Shown here: in pieces, positions 54,357-61,300 of the stretch | Layout: every line of letters starts with the position of its first letter | Position numbering within the stretch: the stretch's first letter is position 1 | From: Thauera sp. 28 | GTDB taxonomy: Bacteria; Pseudomonadota; Gammaproteobacteria; Burkholderiales; Rhodocyclaceae | NCBI RefSeq assembly: GCF_000310145.2 | Contig: NZ_AMXA01000022.1 | Span: 1 to 62,641 of the forward strand | Length of the DNA: 62,641 bases | Direction: 5' to 3' | Program-made: the position numbers and the translations under genes | The notes under the pieces: generated by a model | Database searches by the model: none | Seen by the model: the letters and a program-made list of their open reading frames with translations, nothing else | Told to the model about the DNA's origin: nothing

Positions 54357-54808
54357 TGAGCCGGACCTCGCTCGCCATCCTCGAGACCGACCTGCCCGCC
54401 AGCGTGCGCGACCTGGTGCGCTGGGTGGGCTGGCGCGGCGCCATGGCGCTGATCCGCGAGATGCCGGGCGCGCGCATCTACAGCCCGATGCGCGGTCCGC
54501 ACTGGTCTGCGCGCGCCGACGCCCGCTTTGCCCGCGTGGCCGAACTGGTGGGCGAGCGCAACGCAGAAAAGCTCTACGAGATCATTGCCGGCACCGCCTT
54601 CGAAGTGCCCAACTGCCGGGCGGCCCTGCGCCGCGCGCGCAACCGTGCGGTGCGCGCGAGCTTTGACGCGGGCGCGCCCGTGGAGGCCCTGTGCGTCGAC
54701 TTCGGGCTGTCTCGCCGCCAGGTGTATAGCGTGCTCAAGGAGGCCGACGAGCCGACCGCCGAGACGCCGCGCCAGGCCGACCTGCGCGGGCAGATGGGGC
54801 TGTTCTGA
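54356..54808 (+). CDS. mor: Mor-like middle transcription activator
   Basis: The 150-residue protein matches the Mor/C family, with ARIYSPMRG, RFARVAELVGERNAEKLYEIIAG and an HTH (EALCVDFGLSRRQVYSVLKEA). Mor activates the middle promoter and hence late gene expression. ATG 54356 overlaps the gemA stop by one base. Confidence 0.85.
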   Translation: MSRTSLAILETDLPASVRDLVRWVGWRGAMALIREMPGARIYSPMRGPHWSARADARFARVAELVGERNAEKLYEIIAGTAFEVPNCRAALRRARNRAVRASFDAGAPVEALCVDFGLSRRQVYSVLKEADEPTAETPRQADLRGQMGLF

Positions 54809-54874
54809 GGGCATACGGCGCAGGCCGCGCCCGGCAATGGCAGAATCATGTTTTTGCATGACAGGGAGAACCGC

Positions 54875-55543
54875 ATGAAACGCCACATCCTCCTCGCCGC
54901 CGGGCTGCTGGCGGCATCGGCCGCGCACGCGCAGGTGTACAAGTGTGTGGAGGGCGGAGAGACGGTGTTCGCGGATAGACCCTGCGCTGCCGGCGACGTG
55001 CCGCTGGAAGTGCGCCCGGCGATGGGTAATGACCGGGAGAACGTCCGCACTCAGCGCGAAGCGCAGAGCCGGCAGCAGCAAGCGGACGCCGCTAAGCAAG
55101 AGCAGCAGCGCCGGGCCGAGGCAGCGGAACAACGTCGCATCCAGCGCGAAGCCGAGTTCCAGGCGCTGCGCCAAGAGCATGAGAAGCTGCGGCAGGACAG
55201 CCTAGAGCAAAGGGAACGGTATTTTGCCGAGCACGGAAACTACGGCGAGGACGCGGCGCCAGTGCGGACTGACATGACTCCCTGTGGAGACAAGACCTAC
55301 GCGTTCGTGATGTCGCAGCGCGCGGTGCGCAGGCATCTTCTCGCCCCTTCGTCGGCGAGATTCGCCGGCCAGCCGATTGCGACAAGGTTCATTGGCAACT
55401 GCATGTGGGAAGTCCTTGGTGAGGTTGATGCACAAAACGCCTTTGGCGTGATGCTACGCAACGTCTACTCAGCCACGATGGAATATGAGCCGGCAGGCAA
55501 CTCGTGGAGGGCGCACGAAGTGAGTATCGGCCCGATGCGTTGA
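54875..55543 (+). CDS. Secreted DUF4124 protein, probable phage cargo (moron)
   Basis: The 222-residue protein has a signal peptide (cleavage after AHA, about residue 19), a DUF4124-type start (VYKCVEGGETVFADRPC), a charged Gln/Glu/Arg helix (about 60-125) and a C-terminal domain with paired Cys. Such a secreted host-like protein between mor and the antirepressor is not part of the Mu core. It may alter the lysogen. Its own short upstream region (54809-54874) could contain a promoter. Confidence 0.75.
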   Translation: MKRHILLAAGLLAASAAHAQVYKCVEGGETVFADRPCAAGDVPLEVRPAMGNDRENVRTQREAQSRQQQADAAKQEQQRRAEAAEQRRIQREAEFQALRQEHEKLRQDSLEQRERYFAEHGNYGEDAAPVRTDMTPCGDKTYAFVMSQRAVRRHLLAPSSARFAGQPIATRFIGNCMWEVLGEVDAQNAFGVMLRNVYSATMEYEPAGNSWRAHEVSIGPMR

Positions 55544-55574
55544 CGGCTGCGCCAAATCGGGCGCAAACTCCGCT

Positions 55575-55705
55575 CCGGTGCTCAAAACACCTCACACAGC
55601 GGTCGCCGCGCCCGACAGCAATGCGGTTTTTTTACGTCCATAGGTTTGCCTATGGCCGGGTGTGCGGCTAATACAACACCGGCGTCAGCCGGGAATACGC
55701 CCGCC
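55575..55705 (+). ncRNA. C4-type antisense RNA candidate
   Basis: Within the 241-base gap before the antirepressor, an upstream segment contains GGTGCTCAAAAC (55577-55588) and CACACAG (55593-55599), complementary to GTTTTGAGCACC and CTGTGTG further down. Between them is a hairpin CCATAGG-TTTG-CCTATGG (55638-55655) and GC-rich stems. This layout, upstream of a BRO/Ant gene and in the same orientation, is that of P1/P7 C4 antisense RNA, which is processed from the leader and silences ant. RNA ends are estimated. No database check was possible. Confidence 0.6.
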
Positions 55706-55707
55706 GT

Positions 55708-55751
55708 CTGTGTGCGGTTTTGAGCACCCGGCCGCCCTCTCAAAAGGGGCG
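55708..55751 (+). promoter_or_regulatory. C4-target region in antirepressor leader
   Basis: CTGTGTG (55708-55714) and GTTTTGAGCACC (55717-55728) are exact complements of the upstream C4-like segment. A further stem CCGCCC/GGGCGG lies at 55732-55751, before AGGAG and the antirepressor ATG. In P1, pairing of C4 with the corresponding target blocks translation and causes Rho-dependent loss of ant mRNA. Confidence 0.6.
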
Positions 55752-55784
55752 GAAACTCAAAATATCACACAGGAGTCAGCCGCA

Positions 55785-56459
55785 ATGGCCACTCAATCTT
55801 TGTCTGTTTTCCAGTTCCACACGCACCAGGTGCGCGTCTTCCCGGCCGATGACGGACTTTCGTTCGTCGCTGTGGCAAAGGATGTCGCTGACGTGCTCGG
55901 CTATCCCACCGCAAAGGACTTTCTGCGGCAAGTGCCTGATTCCCATAAGGGTAGGCAAAAAGTGCCCACCCCCAGTGGCACTCAGGAAATGCTCGTCGTC
56001 GATGAATCCGGCCTGTACCGCGGCGTGCTCCGCTGCAACAAGCCCGAGGCCGAGCCCTTCATGGAATGGATCACCGCCGAAGTCCTGCCCAGCATCCGCC
56101 GCACCGGCGGCTATGTGCGCGAGGGCGCCGCGCAGCTGGCCATGGCGCAGGAGCTGGGCGCGCTGCGCGACGAGCTGCGCAGCCAGAACAACATGATCCT
56201 GGCCCTGTACGGCCAGCTCGACGGCGCCCGCCGCGGCCACGTGCGCGCGCTGACCACGCTGGCCGGCATCCACAAGCGCCAGGCCGCGCAAGAGGCCAAG
56301 GCGCTGGTGCTGACGCTGGAGGCTGCGGGCGTGCCGCGCGACGAGATTGCCCGGCGCACCGGCAAGACGCTCAACCACATCCGCCAGATCGTGCACCGCG
56401 ACCGCCACGGCCGCGCCCCGCAGCAGGGTGCGCAGGGCGAGCTCGGGCTGGAGGGCTGA
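55785..56459 (+). CDS. BRO-N domain antirepressor-like protein
   Basis: The 224-residue protein has a BRO-N/Bro family domain (about residues 10-105: FQFHTHQVRVF, DVADVLGYPTAKD, LVVDESGLYRGVLR as landmarks) and a C-terminal helical part with an HTH-like region (PRDEIARRTGKTLNHIRQIV). AGGAG precedes ATG 55785. BRO proteins include phage antirepressors (Ant). The leader contains the C4-like pairing. Open frame continues upstream to 55662, as a possible overlapping leader peptide. Confidence 0.83.
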   Translation: MATQSLSVFQFHTHQVRVFPADDGLSFVAVAKDVADVLGYPTAKDFLRQVPDSHKGRQKVPTPSGTQEMLVVDESGLYRGVLRCNKPEAEPFMEWITAEVLPSIRRTGGYVREGAAQLAMAQELGALRDELRSQNNMILALYGQLDGARRGHVRALTTLAGIHKRQAAQEAKALVLTLEAAGVPRDEIARRTGKTLNHIRQIVHRDRHGRAPQQGAQGELGLEG

Positions 56460-56462
56460 GCC

Positions 56463-56672
56463 ATGATGCGCCACCTGGACCTTGCCGCCCTCAACGCCTT
56501 CAGCCGCATCCGCTCGCTGGCCGAGGCCGCCACCGCGCTGCAGGACGGCTGCGTGCCCGCCTCGGCAGAGCGCCGGCACGAGATCGTCTATGACCTGCTC
56601 GACACCATCGAGCTGCTGGCGCTGATCGGCGCCGCGCAGGCCGAAAACCCGCCCGAGGCGGCGCCGGCCTGA
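56463..56672 (+). CDS. Small phage protein of unknown function
   Basis: The 69-residue helical protein (starts MMRHLDLAALNAFSRIRSL) is unrecognised. It begins three bases after the antirepressor stop and ends before an intrinsic terminator. Confidence 0.6.
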   Translation: MMRHLDLAALNAFSRIRSLAEAATALQDGCVPASAERRHEIVYDLLDTIELLALIGAAQAENPPEAAPA

Positions 56673-56697
56673 CCCGCCCACTCCGCCCCACCCCCCG

Positions 56698-56727
56698 AGC
56701 CCCGCCCCGTGCGGGGCTTTGTCTTTA
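56698..56727 (+). terminator. Intrinsic terminator between regulatory and lysis modules
   Basis: AGCCCCG (56698-56704) pairs with CGGGGCT (56712-56718), followed by TTTGTCTTT. It separates the antirepressor unit from the late lysis genes. Confidence 0.72.
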
Positions 56728-56783
56728 CTGCGGGTGCAGCCCCGCACCCTGATCGAATTGCGCGCAAAACGCAGTATGGCGGC

Positions 56784-56969
56784 ATGGCTGCCCCAACTGC
56801 ACACCCCGCCCACTGCGCAAGCTGCGCGCACTTCAGCCGCCCCGCTGCGGACCGGCTGGTGGCGGTGTCCGGATTCGGGCGCTGCGCGCACCATGCGACG
56901 GGCCACTATGTGTCGCCCGCGGTGCGCTTTGGTTGCCGCTTCCACCCTGCGCGCTGGCGGGCGGCATGA
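56784..56969 (+). CDS. Small cysteine-rich phage protein
   Basis: The 61-residue protein has CASCAHFSRP, GFGRCAHHATGHYVS and FGCRFHP, a Cys/His array that could bind zinc, like the tail of the protein at 50553. ATG 56784 is used. It overlaps the lysozyme gene by four bases. Confidence 0.55.
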   Translation: MAAPTAHPAHCASCAHFSRPAADRLVAVSGFGRCAHHATGHYVSPAVRFGCRFHPARWRAA

Positions 56970-57481
56970 GGCCCGGGCGCGTTGCGGTGGGCGCACTGAT
57001 GCTGAGTGCGGCCGGGCTCGGCGGGCTGGTGGGCTACGAGAGCTACACGGGGCACGCGATACAGCCGGTGCCCGGCGACCGCTGGACCTACGGCTTTGGC
57101 TCGACGGTACGCGCGGACGGCACCGCAGTGCAGCCGGGCGACCGCATCACGCCGCCGGCTGCGGTGCGCCTGACGGTGGCCCACATTGGCCGCGACGAGC
57201 CCGCGCTGCGGCGCTGCTTCGACGGCGCCACGCTGCACCAGTGGGAGTGGGACGCGGTGGTGAAGCTGGCCTACAACGTGGGCCCGGCGGCGGTGTGCCG
57301 GTCGAGCATGCCCGGCAAGGCGCGGCGCGGCGAGTACGCCGAGATGTGCCGCACGCTGCTCGACTTCCGCCGCGTGCAGGGGCGCGACTGCTCGCTGCCC
57401 GAGCACAGCCGCTTCTGCGGTGGCGTGTGGCGCACCCGCCAGGCCGAATACACGCTGTGCATGGAGGGCTACCCGCAGTGA
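56966..57481 (+). CDS. Phage lysozyme with signal-anchor (SAR-type endolysin)
   Basis: The 171-residue protein has an N-terminal hydrophobic anchor (about 8-26, AVGALMLSAAGLGGLVG) directly before the lysozyme Glu in GYESYTGH, and the following GDRWTYGFGST with the active-site Thr. These are GH24 lysozyme features. The weakly hydrophobic anchor suggests a SAR endolysin exported by the Sec system and later released. No separate holin was recognised. Confidence 0.82.
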   Translation: MRPGRVAVGALMLSAAGLGGLVGYESYTGHAIQPVPGDRWTYGFGSTVRADGTAVQPGDRITPPAAVRLTVAHIGRDEPALRRCFDGATLHQWEWDAVVKLAYNVGPAAVCRSSMPGKARRGEYAEMCRTLLDFRRVQGRDCSLPEHSRFCGGVWRTRQAEYTLCMEGYPQ

Positions 57482-58008
57482 GCCCCGGTGTGAGCACGAT
57501 GGCGCGCCCGTTTGGTATTGCGACCGTCCTGTTGGGCGCGGCGCTGCTGCTGGCGCTGGCTGCGGGCCGCGTGGGCTACCGCTTGGGCGCCGCCGGCACG
57601 GCCGAACTGCGCACCGCGCATGCGCAGGCGCTGTTTGCCGCCGCGGAGGGCGCCAGCCTGGCGTTGTACCAGGCGCAGCAGCGCGGCGACGCACTGACGC
57701 GCGAACTGGCCACTGCGCGCGAGACCGCCCACCAACTTACACAGGAGCGCACCCGCCATGTTCAAACCGTTACCGAAGGCCGCGCTTGCCTCGGCGAGCC
57801 TGCTCTGCGCCTGCTCGACGGCGCCCCCGGTTTATCAATGCACGTGCCCCAGCCCGCCGGCGGCACTGCTGGCGCCGATGCCGGCCGCGTTGCCACCGAT
57901 GCCGACGTCACCGGCTGGGCGCTCGGGGCCGGCGCGCAGTATGCCGAGTGCGCCCGCCGCCTCAACGCCCTGATCGATTGGCACACCAAAGAGGACCCTG
58001 CCCCGTGA
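57478..58008 (+). CDS. Rz-like inner-membrane spanin
   Basis: The 176-residue protein has one N-terminal TM helix (about residues 12-33) and a periplasmic coiled coil, the i-spanin layout. GTG 57478 overlaps the lysozyme stop; ATG 57499 is an alternative start. An Rz1 frame lies inside it. Confidence 0.78.
   Translation: MSPGVSTMARPFGIATVLLGAALLLALAAGRVGYRLGAAGTAELRTAHAQALFAAAEGASLALYQAQQRGDALTRELATARETAHQLTQERTRHVQTVTEGRACLGEPALRLLDGAPGLSMHVPQPAGGTAGADAGRVATDADVTGWALGAGAQYAECARRLNALIDWHTKEDPAP
57758..57973 (+). CDS. Rz1-like outer-membrane spanin lipoprotein, embedded in Rz
   Basis: The 71-residue frame lies wholly in another frame within the Rz gene. It has a lipoprotein signal (LCAC, lipid on Cys about residue 19) and a Pro-rich mature part (STAPPVYQ, then PSPPAA and repeated Pro), as in Rz1. 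This embedded arrangement is typical of lambdoid and Mu-like phages. Confidence 0.75.
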   Translation: MFKPLPKAALASASLLCACSTAPPVYQCTCPSPPAALLAPMPAALPPMPTSPAGRSGPARSMPSAPAASTP

Positions 58009-58403
58009 TCATCGAAATCAACTATCTCACCGTGCTCGTGCTGGCCGGCGTGCTGTCTGGAATCGGCGGGGTGCTGTGGGCGGCCGGGCGCAGCCTGCTG
58101 CAGCAGTACGGCAACCTGCTGCGCGACCAGTTGGCCGCGCACCGGCAGGACAGCCAGGCGCGCCAGGCCGACATCACCCAGCGCCTGGAGCATATCGAGC
58201 AGACGCTCGAGGGACACGCCGGCCGGCTCAGCCGGCTCGATGCCGAGCTTGCCCGTGTGCCCACCGATGAGGACCTGGAGAAGATCTACGCCCGCATCAA
58301 CGCCTCGGCCACCGACCTGGCCGAGGTGAAGGGCACGCTGCGGGGCATCAGCGACAACCTGCGCACCTTGATGGCGCGCATTACCGAGCGGGGGCTGCAA
58401 TGA
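58005..58403 (+). CDS. DUF2730 family protein (Mu gp25-like)
   Basis: The 132-residue protein has an N-terminal TM helix and a long coiled coil (LEHIEQTLEGHAGRLSRLDAEL). GTG 58005 overlaps the previous stop. Position and shape match DUF2730/Mu gp25. Confidence 0.78.
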   Translation: MIIEINYLTVLVLAGVLSGIGGVLWAAGRSLLQQYGNLLRDQLAAHRQDSQARQADITQRLEHIEQTLEGHAGRLSRLDAELARVPTDEDLEKIYARINASATDLAEVKGTLRGISDNLRTLMARITERGLQ

Positions 58404-58675
58404 GCACGATCGCCCAGCGTGAGGCCGAGCGCATCCGCCGGCAGGGCATTCTGAGCCTGCTCTATTTTGCGCCGGGCCAGTCGATGACGGCGCGGCGGCT
58501 GCGCGACGAGCTCGAGGCGGTGCATGGCCAAGTGGCCACGGTCGACCGCGTGCGCGCGGACCTGATCTGGCTTGCCGATGTGGGCCTGGTGGTGGGCAGC
58601 GGCGATGCGGCGATGCTGACCGAACGCGGGCGCGACGTGGTGCTCGACCGCAGCGCCATGCCTGGGGCGGCGTGA
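58400..58675 (+). CDS. Winged-helix phage protein (Mu gp26/VpaChn25_0724-like)
   Basis: The 91-residue protein has a winged helix (ILSLLYFAPGQSMTARRLRDEL, DLIWLADVGLV, LTERGRDVVL). It sits between gp25- and gp27-like genes, as in Mu. It overlaps both neighbours. Confidence 0.75.
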   Translation: MSTIAQREAERIRRQGILSLLYFAPGQSMTARRLRDELEAVHGQVATVDRVRADLIWLADVGLVVGSGDAAMLTERGRDVVLDRSAMPGAA

Positions 58676-59175
58676 TGGCCCACAGCGACGACACCCGCCG
58701 CGCCGTGCGCGCGAGCTTTGTGTTTGACCAGCTCACGCTCGAGGCATCGGCCGCGCTGCACCAGGTGCCGGTACCCACCGCCAGGCGGTGGAAGGGCGAG
58801 GCGCGCCGTGCCGGTGACGACTGGGACAAGGCCCAGGCGGCGCAGCTGTTGGCCGGCGGCGGCATCGAGGAGATCGCCCGCCAGACGATGGCCGCGTTCA
58901 TCCAGCAGGTGCAGGCGACGACAACTGCGCTGCAGGCCGACACCGATCTGCCGCCTGCCGAGCGGGCCAAGCTGCTCGCGAGCTTGTCGGACAGCTTCGC
59001 GAAGCTGATGGTGAGCAACCGCCGGCTGATGCCCGAGACGGACAGGCTGGCCGTTGCGCTGGATGTGATCAAGCGGCTGCTGGAATTCACCAAGTCGCGT
59101 TACCCAGGTAACGCGGCCGGGCTGGCCGAGATGCTGGAAGCGTTCGGCGAAGAGCTGGGGAAGGCTTATGGCTGA
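58675..59175 (+). CDS. Terminase small subunit-like, DUF1804 (Mu gp27-like)
   Basis: The 166-residue protein starts with an HTH (RRAVRASFVFDQLTLEASAALHQVPVPTARRW) and has a helical C-terminus, the DUF1804 layout. It is the putative packaging-initiation subunit next to the large terminase. ATG 58675 overlaps the previous stop. Confidence 0.82.
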   Translation: MAHSDDTRRAVRASFVFDQLTLEASAALHQVPVPTARRWKGEARRAGDDWDKAQAAQLLAGGGIEEIARQTMAAFIQQVQATTTALQADTDLPPAERAKLLASLSDSFAKLMVSNRRLMPETDRLAVALDVIKRLLEFTKSRYPGNAAGLAEMLEAFGEELGKAYG

Positions 59176-59204
59176 TCCTCTGATGCCGACGCGCGGAAGG
59201 TTGT

Positions 59205-60998
59205 ATGGCCGCTAAACCCACCACCGAACGCGACTTCCGCGACGACTTGGCCGACCTGGTCGCCGAGCTGCGCCGGGACATCACTGCGCACCAGGTCGGG
59301 CTGGACCCGTCGCCGGCTGCGCGTGCGGCGCGTCGCCGGCGCGTGCTGGTCGATCGCGACTTCGAGTTCTTCGCCCACACCTACTTCCCGCACCACATCC
59401 GCGCGCCGTCGTCGAGCTTTCATCGGCACTTCTTCACCCGCTTCCCGCAGCTGCTGGACGCACCCGGCGGCTGCAAGGAGTGGTGGATTGCTCCGCGCGG
59501 CGAGGCCAAGTCCTCACTCGCGACCAAGGTCGGCCCCTGCTGGGTGGCCGTACGCGCGCTGCTGCAGAAGGCCGACGTGCGCAAGGACATCAACTGGCCA
59601 GCCGTGGCGGTGCTGCCGTACTTTGTGGATTACGTGGTGCTGCTCGGCGCCGAAACCAAGTTGCCCACCAAGCTGTTGGAGGTGGTGAAGACCGAACTCA
59701 CGGTGAACGCCGCGCTGGCGCTGGACTTCCCCGAGGCCTGCGGTCGCGGGCCACAGTGGAAGGTGGGCGAGTTCGTCAGCCGCGCCGGCGTCAAGTTCGA
59801 GGCCTTCGGCGCCGAGCAGGCTATTCGCGGCACTTTCCACGGCGCAAGCCGCCCCAAGGTGTTGCTGGGCGACGACCTGATCACCGACAAGGAAGCCAAG
59901 AGCCCCACCGAGCGCAATAACCGCTGGGACTGGCTGGAAAAGGCCATCGACTACCTCGGCCCGCCGGACGGTTCGGTCAAGTACGTGGGCGTGGGCACCA
60001 TCCTGGACAAGGATGATCCCATCAGCCGCGCCAAGCGCACCGTGGGCCACCTGGTGCATCACTTCCGCGCCATCGAGCAGTTCCCCAAGCACATGGATCT
60101 GTGGAACGAATGCCAACAGATCATGCTGAACGACGACAAGGCCGTCATGGAGGACTTCGCCGAGCGCGGCCAGGTCGCGCCGGACGCCGCGCTGCCGTCC
60201 TTCCGCTTCTACCAGGAACACCGCGCGGAGATGGACGAAGGCGCGGTGATCAGCTGGCCCGGTGTGCGCTCGTTGTTCTGGCTGATGCGCCAACGCGCCA
60301 AGAACGCCCGCGCGTTCGGCACCGAGCTGCAGGGCGACCCGCGTAGCGATGAAGACAAGGTCTTCGCCGGCTACAAGTTCTGGGTGGTACGCGGGCAATG
60401 GATCATGTTCGGCGCCTGCGACCCGTCCGTTGGCCGCGGGCAGTCGTCAGACCCCTCCGCGATCCTGATCGGCGGCTATGACAAAGCCCGCGCGAAGCTC
60501 AATGTGATTGAGGCGGTGATCAAGCGCCGCGTGCCGAGCAAGCTGGAGGCGGATCTCATCGCCACGCAACGCGAATATGGGTGCGCTGCAATTGGCTTCG
60601 AGAACAACGTCGCCTTCGAAGCGCAGCGGCAGAACATCGTGCGCGAGTCAGTGCGCCGGGGGTGCCCCGTGCCGCTGGTGGGGGTTACCGCAGTTGGCGA
60701 CCGGGACGCCCGTATCGACAGCTTGGAGCCGTTCATCACCGACGCCATGGAGCCGAGCATCCTGTTCTCGCCCGGCCTTGTGGCGCTGCTTGCTGAGCTG
60801 GACAGCTGGCCTGAACCGCAGAGCGGGCACCACTACGACGGCCTGTCAGCCCTGCACATCCTGTGGATGATCGCCACCACACGCGCGGTGGGGATGGAGG
60901 GTTTCCAGAGCCTGGGGCGGCACGGCGCCCGCCAGGCGCGTGATGGCGACTGCGCCACGGATGATATCGGCGGGTTTGGTGGGCGGAGGATGTTTTGA
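59205..60998 (+). CDS. Terminase large subunit (Mu gp28-like)
   Basis: The 597-residue protein has an ATPase domain with PRGEAKSS (P-loop-like) and VLLGDDLI (Walker B), and a nuclease domain beginning GACDPSVGRG with a later RNase-H-like Asp (DGLSALHI). It drives headful DNA packaging. GGAAGG is upstream. It overlaps the next gene by one base. Confidence 0.9.
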   Translation: MAAKPTTERDFRDDLADLVAELRRDITAHQVGLDPSPAARAARRRRVLVDRDFEFFAHTYFPHHIRAPSSSFHRHFFTRFPQLLDAPGGCKEWWIAPRGEAKSSLATKVGPCWVAVRALLQKADVRKDINWPAVAVLPYFVDYVVLLGAETKLPTKLLEVVKTELTVNAALALDFPEACGRGPQWKVGEFVSRAGVKFEAFGAEQAIRGTFHGASRPKVLLGDDLITDKEAKSPTERNNRWDWLEKAIDYLGPPDGSVKYVGVGTILDKDDPISRAKRTVGHLVHHFRAIEQFPKHMDLWNECQQIMLNDDKAVMEDFAERGQVAPDAALPSFRFYQEHRAEMDEGAVISWPGVRSLFWLMRQRAKNARAFGTELQGDPRSDEDKVFAGYKFWVVRGQWIMFGACDPSVGRGQSSDPSAILIGGYDKARAKLNVIEAVIKRRVPSKLEADLIATQREYGCAAIGFENNVAFEAQRQNIVRESVRRGCPVPLVGVTAVGDRDARIDSLEPFITDAMEPSILFSPGLVALLAELDSWPEPQSGHHYDGLSALHILWMIATTRAVGMEGFQSLGRHGARQARDGDCATDDIGGFGGRRMF

Positions 60999-61300
60999 TG
61001 GAGCGTACCGAGCGCATCTCCGTCTCCTGGACCTGGGGTATTCGTTGCAACTCGCCGCGGGGCTGGCGGCAGCAAGCCGGCCAGGCGTTGTTGCGCCTGG
61101 TCGGCTGGATCGATGGCCGCTGGCTCCTGGCCGTCGATATCAGCGCCAAGCCTGCGCTGCCCAATAGGGAGATCTCCCAGTGCTTGAGGGCAGGACTTGA
61201 ACATGCCAACAGGCTGGTCGGTGATAGCGCCCGCAACGCATGTTTCGAAGAGGCACTGCGCCAAGCGCGCCCGGATCTGTACGAACAGGACACCCCATGA
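60998..61300 (+). CDS. Small phage protein of unknown function
   Basis: The 100-residue protein (starts MERTERISVSWTWGIRCNS) lies between terminase and portal and overlaps both. It is unrecognised. Mu lacks a gene here in the usual map, so it may be an accessory insertion. Confidence 0.62.
   Translation: MERTERISVSWTWGIRCNSPRGWRQQAGQALLRLVGWIDGRWLLAVDISAKPALPNREISQCLRAGLEHANRLVGDSARNACFEEALRQARPDLYEQDTP

Noticed and set aside
55544-55784. Small protein encoded in the antirepressor leader (GTG 55662)
   Set aside because: The frame is open into the antirepressor but crosses the C4-like structure; an Icd-like leader peptide is possible but not supported enough to list.
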